A DNA stretch of 64,000 nucleotides from Mycolicibacterium goodii (GCF_001187505.1 NZ_CP012150.1:1860001-1924000), one strand, 5' to 3'; positions 9,077 to 19,314 are shown, counted from the stretch's first letter. Notes: generated by a model from the letters alone, not told the origin. Program-made: numbers and translations.

Positions 9077-12058
9077 ATGAGCACTGAGCAGAACACCGAG
9101 CAGCCGAAACGCCCGTTCGTCGCGCGGGTGGTGCGCAAGCTGGCCCCGATCATCGTCGTGGGATGGCTCGCGATCATCCTCGTGTCGACCCTCGCGGCCG
9201 TCGGCGGCGACTGGTCGGCGGCGATCCCGGCGCTGGAGCGCGTCGGCGAGAAGAACTCCGTGTCCCTCATGCCCCAGGACGCACCGTCGGCGCAGTCCAT
9301 CAAGCGGATGGGGCAGAAGTTCGAGGAGTCCGACTCCGACAGCTTCGCGATGATCGTCCTCGAGGGCCAGGAACCGCTCGGCGAGGATGCGCACAACTAC
9401 TACGCAGACCTGGTCCGCGACCTGCGCGCCGACACCCGCCATGTCGAGCACGTCCAGGATCTCTGGGGCGATCGGCTCACGGCATCGAGCGCGCAGAGCG
9501 CCGACGGCAAGGCTTCTTACGTCCAGTTGAATCTGGCGGGCGATCAGGGAACCCCGCTCGGTGACGAGTCGGTCGCGGCGGTCCGTGACCTGGTCGACCG
9601 GAGCACACCACCCGAGGGTGTCTCGGTCTATGTCACCGGTGCGACACCGCTGGTCTCCGACCTGCAGCAGAGCGGTAACCGCTCGATCCTGAAAATCACC
9701 GCCGTGACCGTCGTGGTCATCTTCGCGGTGCTGCTCATGGTCTACCGGTCGGTGGTCACGGTGATTTTGCTGTTGATCATGGTGGGGTTCGAGGTGGCGG
9801 CCGCCCGAGGCATCGTGGCCCTCCTCGGCTCCCATGATGTGTTCGTCCTGTCGACCTTTGCCGTGAACATGCTGGTGTTCCTTGCGATCGCCGCGGGAAC
9901 GGACTACGGCATCTTCTTCTTCGGTCGTTATCAGGAGGCGCGCCAACTCGGCGAGGACCGAGAAACCGCCTACTACAGCATGTATCGGGGTGTCGCGCCG
10001 GTCGTGATGGCGTCGGGCCTGACCATCGCGGGCGCGATCTTCTGCCTGACCTTCACCAGCCTGCCGTACTTCCACACCATGGGCGTCCCGTGTGCGATCG
10101 GCATGGGCGTCGCCGTGGCCGCTGCCGTCACCCTGGTGCCCGCAGGGGTCGCCATGGCGAGCCGGTTCGGTTTGCTGGACCCCAAGCGCAAGATGCGGGT
10201 GCGGCGCTGGCGCGGCATCGGTACGGCCATCGTGCGCTGGCCCGCGCCCATCCTGGTCGCGGCGCTGGCCGTCGCGCTGGTGGGCCTGCTGGCACTGCCC
10301 GGCTACGAAACGAGTTACAACGACCGCGACTACATCCCGCCGGACATCCCGGCGAATGCGGGTTTCGCCGCTGCCGATCGGCACTTCTCGCAGTCCCGGA
10401 TGACGCCCGACATCGTCATGGTCGAGGCGGATCACGACCTGCGCAACCCTGCGGACTTCCTGGTTCTCAACAAGGTCGCCAAGGCGATCTTCAAGGTGCG
10501 TGGCATATCCCGGGTCCAGGGCATCACGCGTCCGGAGGGCACACCGATCGAGCGCACGTCGATCCCGTTCCTGCTGAGCCTGCAGAGCGCGGGACAGGTG
10601 CAGGCGACCAATTTCCAGAAGCAACGCATCGACGACATGCTCAAGCAGGCCGACGACATGGCGACGATGATCGCCGTGATGAAGCGGTCCTACGGTGTGC
10701 TGCTGGAGATTTCGCAGACCACCCACTCACTCGTCGACAGCACCAAGGACCTGCAGAACGTCGCCAAGGATCTGCGCGGGTACCTCTCGGTCTTCGACGA
10801 CTTCCTACGCCCGATCCGCAGCTACTTCTACTGGGAAGACCACTGCTTCGACATCCCCATATGTTGGTCGCTGCGTTCGATTTTCGACGCCATGGACAAG
10901 GTCGACCGGCTCAACGACCAGATCGACATCCTCGTCGACAACATGGAGCAGCTGGACGCCCTGCTGCCGCAACTGCTTGCGCAGTTTCCCGAGATGATCT
11001 CCGTCATGGAGAACATGCGGACGATGACGCTGACGACCCACAGCACGTTCTCCGGAATGCTCAAGCAGCTCGACGAGCAGACCGAGGATGTCACCGCGAT
11101 GGGGCAGGCCTTCGATGCCGCCAAGAACGACGACTCGTTCTTCTTGCCGCCGGAGGTCTTCGAGAACCCGGACTTCAAGCGCGCGATGACCTCGTTCCTG
11201 TCGCCCGACGGAAAAGCCGCGCGGTTCATCATCTCTCACAACGGTGATCCGGCCAGCCCCGAGGGGATCGCCAGGGTCGCCCAGATCCGGACGGCCGCCG
11301 AGGAGGCGCTCAAGGGCACTCCGTTGTCCGGGGCGCAGGTCTATCTGGCCGGCACCGCCCCGACCGCCAAGGACTGGCAGACGGGGTCGACCTACGACTT
11401 GCTGATCGCGGGTATCGCCGCGATCTGCCTGATCTTCATCATCATGCTGATCGTCACCCGCAGCTTCATCGCGGCCCTGGTGATCGTGGGCACGGTCGTG
11501 CTCTCGCTGGGCGCTTCGTTCGGTGTGTCGGTGCTGCTGTGGCAGTACATCCTCGGCATCCACCTGCACTGGATGGTGCTGGCGATGTCGGTGATCATCC
11601 TGCTGGCGGTGGGGTCGGACTACAACCTGCTGCTGGTCTCCCGGATGAAGGAGGAGATCGGCGCCGGTCTGAAGACCGGCATCATCCGGGCGATGGGTGG
11701 TACCGGCAAGGTGGTGACCACGGCAGGCCTGGTGTTCGCCGCGACGATGGCCGCGATGGTGGTCAGCGATCTGCGGATCATCGGCCAGATCGGTACCACC
11801 ATCGGTCTCGGCCTGTTGTTCGACACCATGATCGTGCGGTCGTTCATGACGCCGGCGATCGCGGCCCTGCTCGGGCGGTGGTTCTGGTGGCCGCAGAGGG
11901 TGCGGCCCCGCCCCGCGAGCACGCTGCTGCGGCCGTACGGGCCGCGACCGCTGGTGCGTGCGTTGCTCGAAGGGTCGCCGGGTGGTGAGGCCGCGGGCGG
12001 TCCGGGAGGTCGACCGTCCGACGACGACACCCCGACCGGTCCGCTGCGCACCCAATGA
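9077..12058 (+). CDS. mmpL4b: MmpL4b RND-type GPL transporter
   Basis: 993 residues, a close paralogue of MmpL4a along its whole length, with the same topology. Proton-relay Asp-Tyr pairs are GTDYG (Asp276) and GSDYN (Asp848). The cysteine pair in the second porter domain ([11 protein letters not shown]) is conserved in both paralogues. The C-terminal tail after the last helix is longer than in MmpL4a and ends in a Gly/Pro/Asp-rich stretch. The gene lies 10 nt behind mmpL4a and is followed within a few bases by a strong hairpin, so it ends the mmpS4-mmpL4a-mmpL4b operon. Confidence 0.95.
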   Translation: MSTEQNTEQPKRPFVARVVRKLAPIIVVGWLAIILVSTLAAVGGDWSAAIPALERVGEKNSVSLMPQDAPSAQSIKRMGQKFEESDSDSFAMIVLEGQEPLGEDAHNYYADLVRDLRADTRHVEHVQDLWGDRLTASSAQSADGKASYVQLNLAGDQGTPLGDESVAAVRDLVDRSTPPEGVSVYVTGATPLVSDLQQSGNRSILKITAVTVVVIFAVLLMVYRSVVTVILLLIMVGFEVAAARGIVALLGSHDVFVLSTFAVNMLVFLAIAAGTDYGIFFFGRYQEARQLGEDRETAYYSMYRGVAPVVMASGLTIAGAIFCLTFTSLPYFHTMGVPCAIGMGVAVAAAVTLVPAGVAMASRFGLLDPKRKMRVRRWRGIGTAIVRWPAPILVAALAVALVGLLALPGYETSYNDRDYIPPDIPANAGFAAADRHFSQSRMTPDIVMVEADHDLRNPADFLVLNKVAKAIFKVRGISRVQGITRPEGTPIERTSIPFLLSLQSAGQVQATNFQKQRIDDMLKQADDMATMIAVMKRSYGVLLEISQTTHSLVDSTKDLQNVAKDLRGYLSVFDDFLRPIRSYFYWEDHCFDIPICWSLRSIFDAMDKVDRLNDQIDILVDNMEQLDALLPQLLAQFPEMISVMENMRTMTLTTHSTFSGMLKQLDEQTEDVTAMGQAFDAAKNDDSFFLPPEVFENPDFKRAMTSFLSPDGKAARFIISHNGDPASPEGIARVAQIRTAAEEALKGTPLSGAQVYLAGTAPTAKDWQTGSTYDLLIAGIAAICLIFIIMLIVTRSFIAALVIVGTVVLSLGASFGVSVLLWQYILGIHLHWMVLAMSVIILLAVGSDYNLLLVSRMKEEIGAGLKTGIIRAMGGTGKVVTTAGLVFAATMAAMVVSDLRIIGQIGTTIGLGLLFDTMIVRSFMTPAIAALLGRWFWWPQRVRPRPASTLLRPYGPRPLVRALLEGSPGGEAAGGPGGRPSDDDTPTGPLRTQ

Positions 12059-12061
12059 CGC

Positions 12062-12111
12062 AGAAACGGGTCGCGGCGCGCTGAGTGTTCGGCGCGCCGC
12101 GACCCGTTTCT
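12062..12111. terminator. bidirectional hairpin terminator between mmpL4b and the haemophore-like gene
   Basis: A perfect 20-bp inverted repeat (AGAAACGGGTCGCGGCGCGC at 12062-12081 and its complement at 12092-12111) with a 10-nt loop. It starts three bases after the mmpL4b stop and lies between convergent genes, so it can end transcription from both sides. T-rich tails are short, as is usual in mycobacteria. Confidence 0.85.
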
Positions 12112-12129
12112 ATTTGTTCGAAATGTCCC

Positions 12130-12468
12130 TCAGTACTTGACGCAGCTGGTCAGCATCTGCTGGAACACCGGAAGCGCCACATTGGCACCGGGGTTGTTCT
12201 TGATCTGGTTGAGCAGGTTCACCCGCTGGTCACGCGGTGAGCCCAGGAACACCCGGATGAACTCGATGTTCGCCGGATACTTGTCGAGATACTGCGCGGC
12301 CATGGGGTTCTCCGTGCGCACCGCGGTCATGGCCTGGTCGAAGTTGCAGGGCGAGTCGACCAGTGGGGTGATATCCGGCTCGGCTGATGCCACACCTGCC
12401 GCGGCGCCCAGCGAAAGTGCCGCGGCACCCACCGCGACGCCGAGCCTGGTGAGCGATTTCTTGATCAT
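12130..12468 (-). CDS. secreted haemophore-like (MHB domain) protein
   Basis: 112 residues. A clear Sec signal peptide (basic MIKKSLTRLG, hydrophobic core, cleavage near GVASA/EP) leaves a mature protein of about 83 residues. The mature part has two cysteines (SPCNFDQAM and LTSCVKY) and the NPMAAQYLDKYP / FLGSPRDQRVNLLNQI segments of the mycobacterial haemophore-type haem-binding family (Rv0203-like). Haem binding is a family inference. The ATG at 12468 has AGGAGGGG six bases upstream; the frame extends further upstream but has no better start. It is transcribed towards mmpL4b. Confidence 0.8.
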   Translation of the reverse strand: MIKKSLTRLGVAVGAAALSLGAAAGVASAEPDITPLVDSPCNFDQAMTAVRTENPMAAQYLDKYPANIEFIRVFLGSPRDQRVNLLNQIKNNPGANVALPVFQQMLTSCVKY

Positions 12469-12654
12469 GCGTTTCCCCTCCTCGAAAAACGATCCATCGG
12501 TTCCAAAACGTTCAACCAAAAAACGAGGTCCGGCGTTCCGCCGACGTTGCCTGAACTACCACTGACACGTCGGCCTCAAACCTCGCGCGGGCTACTACCC
12601 ATATCTGTGGGCACATTCCCAGTGTTACAGCAGTATCCCCTTGCGGTTGGCACG

Positions 12655-13521
12655 CTACTCTCGATCGAGCAGTTGCAGCAGGTAGTGGCCGTAGCCGGAC
12701 TTGAGCAATTCCTTGGCGCGGGTCGCGAGTTGTTCGTCATCGATGAAACCCGCGCGCCAGGCGATTTCCTCGGGAGCGCCGATCTTCAATCCCTGGCGGC
12801 GTTCGATGGTGCGGACGAAATCGCTCGCGTCCAGCAGAGAGTCGAACGTGCCGGTGTCCAGCCATGCGGTACCACGCGTGAGCACCTCGACCGACAACGC
12901 CCCGCGGTCGAGATAGGTCTGGTTGACCTCGGTGATCTCGTACTCACCACGCGCCGACTTCTTCAGTGAGCGGGCGATCTCGATGACATCGTTGTCGTAG
13001 AAATACAATCCCGGCACGGCATAATGAGATTTCGGCGACTTCGGCTTCTCCTCCAGCGACACCGCGGTGCCGTCAGGGTCGAACTCGACCACGCCGTAGG
13101 CCGAAGGGTTTGCCACCCAGTACGCGAAAATCGCTCCGCCGGTGACATTTTGGAATCGCTTGAGGCTGGTGCCGAGGCCGGGGCCGTAGAAGATGTTGTC
13201 GCCGAGCGCAAGTGCGACCGTATCGGCGCCGATGTGATCCGCGCCGATGACGAATGCCTGCGCGAGGCCCTCCGGTTCGGCCTGTACCGCGTACGTCAGG
13301 CTGACACCGAATGCGCAACCATCACCGAGCAGACGCTGAAATGCCGGTGCGTCGGCCGGTGTCGTGATGACGAGGATATCCCGTATCCCGGCCATGATCA
13401 GCGTGGACAGCGGATAGTAGATCAGGGGTTTGTCGTAGACCGGCAGCAACTGCTTGCTGACACCCATGGTGATCGGATGCAGCCGGGTGCCAGAGCCGCC
13501 GGCGAGGATGATCCCGCGCAT
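12655..13521 (-). CDS. rmlA: glucose-1-phosphate thymidylyltransferase
   Basis: 288 residues, full length for RmlA. The nucleotide-binding signature [11 protein letters not shown] is at residues 8-18, followed by [24 protein letters not shown]; further family motifs are [25 protein letters not shown] and [14 protein letters not shown]. It makes dTDP-glucose from dTTP and glucose-1-phosphate, the entry step to dTDP-L-rhamnose, and from there to 6-deoxytalose. No rmlB, rmlC or rmlD is present in the window, so the later steps must be encoded elsewhere. AGGA stands before the ATG. A sulfotransferase gene lies 105 nt upstream on the same strand. Confidence 0.95.
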   Translation of the reverse strand: MRGIILAGGSGTRLHPITMGVSKQLLPVYDKPLIYYPLSTLIMAGIRDILVITTPADAPAFQRLLGDGCAFGVSLTYAVQAEPEGLAQAFVIGADHIGADTVALALGDNIFYGPGLGTSLKRFQNVTGGAIFAYWVANPSAYGVVEFDPDGTAVSLEEKPKSPKSHYAVPGLYFYDNDVIEIARSLKKSARGEYEITEVNQTYLDRGALSVEVLTRGTAWLDTGTFDSLLDASDFVRTIERRQGLKIGAPEEIAWRAGFIDDEQLATRAKELLKSGYGHYLLQLLDRE

Positions 13522-13626
13522 ACGTCGTTCCTACCCGACGGAAACTGCTGAGTCGACGAATTCGGCCTCGACGTGGGTGTTCTCGTGAGGATGAACCACG
13601 TAGCCACTGTAGGGCACGCGGTGGCC

Positions 13627-14589
13627 TCAGGCCCAGGTGCCCTTTCCCCGGTGCGTCAGTGCCGCGATGTCGAGGAGGGGCTTCATGAGAAGCGGTTTGA
13701 AGACCTTGTTGAGCAGCCCGTCCTGGAAGTGTCGATTTCCGTCGTACGCCAACCGGAAATCGTGTTCGGCGGCGCGGAACTGTTCGTACACGCGGTCGAG
13801 GGTGTCTGTGTCGATGGGCTCATCGCGCCCCGCAGCGCGCAGAACCTCGTACACGGTCGAAAGCCAGTCGGTGCCGAACCGGTCGATCACCGGCTTGTCG
13901 TTTCGCTGCCGCCGCAGGCTCGGCGCGAGGAATTCGTCGACGGCGTTTTCGTCGGGCGGGGTGAGGTCAACCGACAGTGCGGTGGACACGCGTTTGACCT
14001 CGCGGCGCCAGTCCTCGAGCATGTTCGGGTAGTCGACGACGACCCGGGGCAGGTCGCGGGTGTGCCGCTCGGACAGCAGGTTTCCTTTCAACCAGAGCGC
14101 CGACGTCAGCTCCGGCGACGCCCCCTTGACCGCCGCGGCGAGCGAACTGGCGACCTCCTCGGGGTGCCGTACCGGGATCACCACGGCGATGTCGTAGCCC
14201 GCGGCGCGGACGGCCTCGAACCACATGTCGTACAGGACGACGATCTGCAGGTCCTTGATGACGATGACGTCGGACTCGGGCAATTTGGCGACGAAGGACT
14301 CGATCTTGGCCATGCATTCAGCCCGTTCCTTGCCGACGTAGGACTCCTCCTCGGTGAGTCGAAGTGTCGGATCCCACCAGGCACTTCGGTGCCGGTCAAG
14401 GATCGATCGATTGAGCAGCAGGGACTCCCGCGGCTCCCAGAAGCCGCGCGGATTCGAGTCGTTGGCGCCCATCATCTTGCTGGGCAGCGCGGCACCGCAC
14501 AGCGAGAGCACGCGGGTGAGTGCGGACGTGCCCGATCGGCCCATTCCCAGGACGAACAGGATGACCGGACGGGTACGGGTGCCGGTCAT
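13627..14589 (-). CDS. sulfotransferase-family protein
   Basis: 320 residues. The N-terminal ILFVLGMGRSGTSALTRVLSL (about residues 9-29) is the 5'-phosphosulfate loop that binds PAPS in sulfotransferases, and VVIPVRHPEEVASSL is the typical 3'-phosphate-binding segment. The family moves sulfate to hydroxyls of lipids or sugars, as Stf0 and Sft proteins do in mycobacteria. Position in the GPL locus next to rmlA makes a GPL sugar or a related lipid a reasonable acceptor; this is inference. The ATG at 14589 is preceded by CGAGGGAGA. Some bacterial proteins with this fold act on nucleotides or have no assigned role. Confidence 0.8.
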   Translation of the reverse strand: MTGTRTRPVILFVLGMGRSGTSALTRVLSLCGAALPSKMMGANDSNPRGFWEPRESLLLNRSILDRHRSAWWDPTLRLTEEESYVGKERAECMAKIESFVAKLPESDVIVIKDLQIVVLYDMWFEAVRAAGYDIAVVIPVRHPEEVASSLAAAVKGASPELTSALWLKGNLLSERHTRDLPRVVVDYPNMLEDWRREVKRVSTALSVDLTPPDENAVDEFLAPSLRRQRNDKPVIDRFGTDWLSTVYEVLRAAGRDEPIDTDTLDRVYEQFRAAEHDFRLAYDGNRHFQDGLLNKVFKPLLMKPLLDIAALTHRGKGTWA

Positions 14590-14907
14590 GAGGGATCTCC
14601 CTCGGTGGGTGCGGCAGATGCCTTCGGCGCTGCCCATGAACACCTCGTGTGGTGGGTTGTTCTGATCATCATCTCCCCGGTCGTAGAGGATCGTTCCCGG
14701 GCAGTGCGCCGTCGCCGCTGCCGTGCTGTCAGACGGTCCAACACTAGGCCAGATTTCCTGATGCCACAGTTTGTTTCGGGAATCGACGACGGTGGCGAAC
14801 CCGGGTCGGATGGCCGTTCTTTTGCCATTTCAAGGGGACATGTGTGCTGAACCGGGGTACGCCGGAACAGCCGACGGACAAAAATGCGAGACGGTAGCGT
14901 GGCGGCC
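14590..14907. other. divergent intergenic region, sulfotransferase / Gap paralogue
   Basis: 318 nt between divergently oriented genes. It contains no credible gene and must hold the promoters for both directions. No clear operator or terminator was recognised. Confidence 0.5.
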
Positions 14908-15699
14908 ATGTGGAGCTCAGTGATGGGCCTGGCACTCATGGGGACGCTCAATCCGGTGCGTCTCGGTGTGCTGCTCCTGTTGATCTCCCGGGAAAAGCCC
15001 GCCCAGAACCTGGTCGCCTTCTGGGTCGGCTGCCTGACGGTGAGCCTGTTCCTCATCGTCGGGCCGCTGCTGCTTCTCCATTTCACGCCCCTGTTCGATT
15101 CGTTCTCCGACCGCCTGGCGGCCCCGTCGGACAATTCGCGGTTCGCACATCTGCAGATCGGTATCGGCCTGTTCGCGTTGTTCGTCGCCGCGGCGATCAT
15201 GACCCGGGCCCGGCTGCGCCGAGGTGCCGCCGTGCCACAGGCGGGGGAACGTGTTGCGCCAGGGGCGGGTTCAGGCCCGGGTGCGATGGCTGCGTCGGCA
15301 GCGGTATCCGGCGCCGACCGATTCGGCGTGTTGAACGGGATGTCCCGTCGCCTGGTGACGCGGGCACGCGACGCCTGGGACAGCGGCGCCCTGTGGGTGG
15401 CCTTCGTGGTGGGTCTCGCGATGGGACCGGCACCGGAGATCATCCTCATCGTGCTGGCCGTGATCGTCACTTCGGGGGCGGTCGCATCGGTTCAGCTCGG
15501 TGCGGCCATCGCCTACATCGCCGGCGTCTTGGCGGTCGTCGAGATCGTGCTGATCAGCTATGTGGCCGCGCCTGCGCGGACCGAACCGGTGTTGCGCAAG
15601 CTGCGGGAGTGGGCGTTGGTGCATCGTCTGCACGTCTTGGTGGTCATCTTCACGGTGGTGGGCCTGTCCAGCCTGATCCGGGGGCTGAGCGTCGTGTGA
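14908..15699 (+). CDS. Gap-like integral membrane protein
   Basis: 263 residues. It begins MWSSVMGLALMGTLNPVRLG, in parallel with MWSNVLGMGFVMSLNPMLLG of the Gap protein encoded at 45980, and also shares LVAFWVGCLTVS, RARDAWDSGALWVAF and ISYVAAPARTEPVL with it. About six membrane helices are predicted by eye, three on each side of a polar loop (about residues 105-155). Gap is needed for GPL transport to the surface in M. smegmatis; this second copy beside sugar-tailoring genes probably works in the same path. The start at 14908 was chosen by alignment with Gap; an ATG at 14884 is in frame. Confidence 0.85.
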   Translation: MWSSVMGLALMGTLNPVRLGVLLLLISREKPAQNLVAFWVGCLTVSLFLIVGPLLLLHFTPLFDSFSDRLAAPSDNSRFAHLQIGIGLFALFVAAAIMTRARLRRGAAVPQAGERVAPGAGSGPGAMAASAAVSGADRFGVLNGMSRRLVTRARDAWDSGALWVAFVVGLAMGPAPEIILIVLAVIVTSGAVASVQLGAAIAYIAGVLAVVEIVLISYVAAPARTEPVLRKLREWALVHRLHVLVVIFTVVGLSSLIRGLSVV

Positions 15700-16013
15700 T
15701 GACCGCGAAGCAACTTGCTCAGGGCAATTTTCGCCCGATCCCGATGGACCGCGATGAGAGGAGGTTGTCGCCCGACCGGCATGCATCGTACATTTGCCAA
15801 AGGGGCCTTCGGATGCGGTCGATCCTCGTGGCCGCTGAGTTTGACGCCGTCGTCGAATTAGCCTCATTTGCAAGGGCTGTGCGAAAAACGAACAACGACT
15901 GCCGCGAGCGGTGCTCGGGCAGGTGTGCTGTGTGCTACCGAATTGCACTAACGTCCGCATACGCGGGTTAGGCTCATCTCCGATGTACCGCCATGGGAGA
16001 TAAGGGGCAGTTT
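15700..16013. other. intergenic region upstream of the sugar-tailoring operon
   Basis: About 310 nt without a credible gene. The part from roughly 15820 to 15960 is lower in G+C than the flanks and probably carries the promoter of the methyltransferase/glycosyltransferase operon that follows. Confidence 0.45.
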
Positions 16014-16820
16014 TTGACTGTGACTGACCGCGACAGCCGATCCGCGTATCTGGACCTGCTGCGGCGGGATCTGACCCGCTATGGGAGCGACGAGTTGGTT
16101 CCCGTGGGATGGGGTTTGCTCCACCGCCCATTGTTCAAGATCGGCAACCTTGTGCTCGTGCGGAAGCGGCCCTTCGATGCGCGTAAGCGCGAGTTGGGCC
16201 TGGACTGGCCCGCCGAGGCGCTGACCATGATCGGGATGAAGCGTCTGACGAGCCTGCAGGAATGTGTCGAAACCGTGCTTGCCGAGGACGTTCCCGGTGA
16301 TCTCGTGGAATGCGGTGTGTGGCGCGGCGGAGCCTCCATTCTCATGCGTGCGGTTCTGAAGGCGTACGGCGACGAGACCCGGCGGGTGTGGCTTGCGGAC
16401 TCCTTCGAGGGTGTGCCGCCGCCGGATGCCGAGAAGTACCAGGCGGACAAGGGCGATCGTCTGCACCTCGCGGCGCCGATTCTCGCCGTCAAGGAACAGG
16501 ACGTCAGGGCCAATTTCAGGCGCTACGGGCTGCTCGACGACCAGGTTCGCTTCCTGCCCGGCTGGTTCAAGGACACCCTGCACGATGCCCCGATCGAGCA
16601 GATCGCGGTGCTGCGTCTCGACGGCGATCTCTACGAGTCCACCATCCAGGCGCTCGACGGTCTCTACGACCGCCTCTCGCCACGAGGCTTCTGCATCATC
16701 GACGACTACCACGCCATCGACGGCTGCAAGAAAGCGGTCACGGATTTCCGTGCCGCACACGGGATCTCCGCCGACATCGTCGAAATCGACGGAACGGGCG
16801 TGCTCTGGCGCAAGGAGTGA
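16014..16820 (+). CDS. TylF/MycF-type sugar O-methyltransferase
   Basis: 268 residues from TTG 16014 (TAAGGGG six bases upstream; GTG 16020 and ATG 15993 are in frame). It belongs to the macrocin O-methyltransferase family: SAM-binding LVECGVWRGGASILMRAVL, metal-site VLRLDGDLYESTIQALDGLYDRL and CIIDDYHAIDGCKKAVTDF. These enzymes are Mg-dependent and methylate hydroxyls of deoxysugars already attached to an aglycone. In GPL loci such proteins (the rmt genes) methylate the terminal rhamnose. Which hydroxyl this one acts on cannot be told from sequence, so no rmt number is given. A glycosyltransferase gene follows 67 nt downstream. Confidence 0.85.
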   Translation: MTVTDRDSRSAYLDLLRRDLTRYGSDELVPVGWGLLHRPLFKIGNLVLVRKRPFDARKRELGLDWPAEALTMIGMKRLTSLQECVETVLAEDVPGDLVECGVWRGGASILMRAVLKAYGDETRRVWLADSFEGVPPPDAEKYQADKGDRLHLAAPILAVKEQDVRANFRRYGLLDDQVRFLPGWFKDTLHDAPIEQIAVLRLDGDLYESTIQALDGLYDRLSPRGFCIIDDYHAIDGCKKAVTDFRAAHGISADIVEIDGTGVLWRKE

Positions 16821-16887
16821 GTGCCGCGCTGAACCGCCGGACGCGGCAGCGGTGCACCCGGGTCCTCCTGAAAGGCTTTGACTCCAG

Positions 16888-18156
16888 ATGAAATTCGTGA
16901 TGGCCAGCTACGGGACCAGAGGCGATATCGAGCCGTCTCTGGTTGTCGGTCGAGAGCTGTTGCGCCGCGGGCATGACGTGCGACTGGCCGTCGCACCGGA
17001 CTCGGTCGATTTCGTCGAGGCGGCCGGTGTGCCTGCCGTGGCCTTCGGGTTGGACACCCGCACGTGGCTCAATGTCTACCGCAATTTCTGGAATTCGGTT
17101 TTCAAGGAATTCTGGAAGATCAACGAATTGCGGACGTTGTGGAAGGAGCTGTGGGAGCGCAGCGACGAGAGCTGGACGCAGATGAGCGCCACGCTCACCG
17201 AGGTGGCCGCCGACGCCGATGTGCTCTTCGCGGGTCAGGCCTATCAGGAGACGGCCGCCAACGTCGCAGAACACTTCGACATTCCCTTGGTCACGCTGCA
17301 TCATGTCCCGGTTCGGCCCAACGGGCGATTGGTGCCGATGCTGCCGCCGCCGCTCGGCCGCACGGCGATGCAGGGGTTCGACTGGTTCACCTGGTTGCTC
17401 AACAAGAAGGTCGAGGACACCCAGCGGCGTGAACTGGGCTTGCCGAAGGCGCGGGTCCCGTCCACCCAACGGATCGGCAACCGCAGATCCTTGGAGATCC
17501 AGGCCTATGACGAGGTGTGTTTCCCGGGCCTGGCCGCCGAATGGGCGAAGTGGGCAGAGCTGCGCCCCTTCGTCGGCGCGCTGACCATGGAGCTGTCGAC
17601 GGAGGTCGACGACGAGGTGTCGAACTGGATCGCAGCCGGGACACCGCCGATCTGTTTCGGTTTCGGCAGCATGCCGGTGGAGTCGCCGGCCGATACCGTC
17701 GAGATGATCAGTACGGCCAGTGCGCTGTTGGGTGAGCGCGCGCTGATCTGTGCCGGCTACAGCGATTTCAGCGGGGTGCCGAGTTACGACCATGTGAAGG
17801 TCGTCGGCGCGGTGAACTATGCGGCGATCTTCCCGTCCTGTCGCGCGGTGGTGCACCATGGCGGATCGGGGACCACGGCAGCGAGCATGCGTGCGGGCGT
17901 ACCGACGTTGATCCTCTCCATGGATGCAAACCAGACATTGTGGGGTTCACAGGTCAAGAAGCTCAAAGTCGGTACCACCCGCAGATTTTCCGCGACCACC
18001 AAGGACACGTTGCTCTCCGATCTGCGGCGTGTCCTCGAGCCGGAGTGCGCCGAGCGCGCGCGCAGCCTGGCCCTGCAGATGACCAAACCTTCTGACGGAG
18101 TCCGCCGCGCGGCGGACCTGGTCGAGAACTTCGCGCGAGTGAGAAGTGCTGCCTGA
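16888..18156 (+). CDS. GT-B glycosyltransferase of GPL synthesis
   Basis: 422 residues, GT1/GT28-like. The N-terminal MKFVMASYGTRGDIEPSLVVGRELLRRGHDV is the family's entry motif, and the nucleotide-sugar site is VHHGGSGTTAASMRAGVPTLIL (about residues 322-343). It is a paralogue of the minus-strand enzyme at 24958-26214 over its whole length. In M. smegmatis two such enzymes (Gtf1, Gtf2) add 6-deoxytalose to allo-Thr and rhamnose to alaninol; which role this one has is not decidable by eye. Its neighbours here are a methyltransferase and the putative rhamnose 4-epimerase, which makes 6-deoxytalose transfer slightly more attractive. Confidence 0.9.
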   Translation: MKFVMASYGTRGDIEPSLVVGRELLRRGHDVRLAVAPDSVDFVEAAGVPAVAFGLDTRTWLNVYRNFWNSVFKEFWKINELRTLWKELWERSDESWTQMSATLTEVAADADVLFAGQAYQETAANVAEHFDIPLVTLHHVPVRPNGRLVPMLPPPLGRTAMQGFDWFTWLLNKKVEDTQRRELGLPKARVPSTQRIGNRRSLEIQAYDEVCFPGLAAEWAKWAELRPFVGALTMELSTEVDDEVSNWIAAGTPPICFGFGSMPVESPADTVEMISTASALLGERALICAGYSDFSGVPSYDHVKVVGAVNYAAIFPSCRAVVHHGGSGTTAASMRAGVPTLILSMDANQTLWGSQVKKLKVGTTRRFSATTKDTLLSDLRRVLEPECAERARSLALQMTKPSDGVRRAADLVENFARVRSAA

Positions 18157-18215
18157 TCGGCCCGCCGATGTCGTCGCAGCCATGCAGAATGTCGAGTCCT
18201 GAGCGGAAAAGGTAG

Positions 18216-19217
18216 ATGGCCGAAATCAACAAAGAATGCCGGATGTGCGGAGCCGCCGGACCGCATCGGACGATCACCGTTCGAGAAATGTACTACGGCA
18301 CCCGCGAACTCTTCGAGTACTACGTCTGCACCGACTGCGAGACCCTGCAGATCGTCGACGTGCTCGAGGGTGAGGAGCTCGCCCGCCATTACCCGCGGAA
18401 GTACTACTCGTACAACGCCGCACAGAAGCCCGGCCTGCTGCAGTGGCTGACCACGCAGCGGGATCGGCACGACCTGGGTGAGTCCGGCCGGCCCGTCGGT
18501 GCCCTCATCGCTGCCCTGCCGCCCGGCGTCCGCTCCCTGATCGGTACGAGCGACGCGAGCGGTGACGTGGTGGGGATGCTCGGGCGATTGAGCGTGGGAC
18601 GGGACGCGCGGATCCTCGACGTCGGATGCGGCGGCGGCGCCCTGCTCGACCGGTTGGCCAGGTCGGGGTTCCGGAATCTCTTCGGCGCGGACCCCTTCGT
18701 CGATGCGGACACCACCACGTCCATGGGGGTTCCGATCGCCAAGCAGTTCATGGAGGATGTGTCCGGCGAGTTCGATGTGATCATGTTCAATCACTCGCTC
18801 GAACACGTCCCCGACCCGGTTGCGACGTTGAAGGCCGCGCGCGCCCGGCTCGCACCTGGCGGCATCTGCCTGGCGCGGGTGCCCACGACGTCGTCGGAAG
18901 CGTGGGACGTCTACGGTAAGAACTGGTGTCTGATCGACGCACCCAGGCACACCCTTGTCCCTTCCCGGCGCGGAATGGAGCGGGCGGCCGAAGCCGTCGG
19001 TATGAAGCTGGAGCGCACGATCGACGATTCGAACGCATCGCAGTTCTTCGGCAGCGAGATGTACCGCACCGACACCGCGCTCGCGGAGGTCAACGGTTTC
19101 GGTTATCTCTTCAAGACCTTCGGCGTCAGGCGGCTCATCGAGTGGGAACGGCGTTCGGTTGCGCTCAATCGCCAGGGGCGTGGCGATCAGACCGGATTCG
19201 TCCTGCGCGCGCCGTGA
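18216..19217 (+). CDS. class I methyltransferase with N-terminal zinc ribbon
   Basis: 333 residues. Two CxxC pairs at the N-terminus (CRMCG, CTDC) suggest a zinc-binding module like that of sugar methyltransferases. The Rossmann part has motif I ILDVGCGGGALLDRL, followed by DVIMFNHSLEHVPDPVATLKAARARLAPGG (Methyltransf_23-like). It lacks the C-terminal domain seen in the C-methyltransferase at 23593. Position between a glycosyltransferase and the epimerase points to GPL sugar or acyl-chain methylation. GPL loci are known to need one fatty-acyl O-methyltransferase and several rhamnose O-methyltransferases; this gene could be any of them. The start ATG follows AAAAGG. Confidence 0.8.
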   Translation: MAEINKECRMCGAAGPHRTITVREMYYGTRELFEYYVCTDCETLQIVDVLEGEELARHYPRKYYSYNAAQKPGLLQWLTTQRDRHDLGESGRPVGALIAALPPGVRSLIGTSDASGDVVGMLGRLSVGRDARILDVGCGGGALLDRLARSGFRNLFGADPFVDADTTTSMGVPIAKQFMEDVSGEFDVIMFNHSLEHVPDPVATLKAARARLAPGGICLARVPTTSSEAWDVYGKNWCLIDAPRHTLVPSRRGMERAAEAVGMKLERTIDDSNASQFFGSEMYRTDTALAEVNGFGYLFKTFGVRRLIEWERRSVALNRQGRGDQTGFVLRAP

Positions 19218-19314
19218 ATTCGAAACGGCCCGAATAGGATCACGCCCGGTGTGCGCGGCCATGACGGACCGCGGCGGCGGCAAACTTGAGAATTTCGAAG
19301 AAAGGCCTCGGCTC

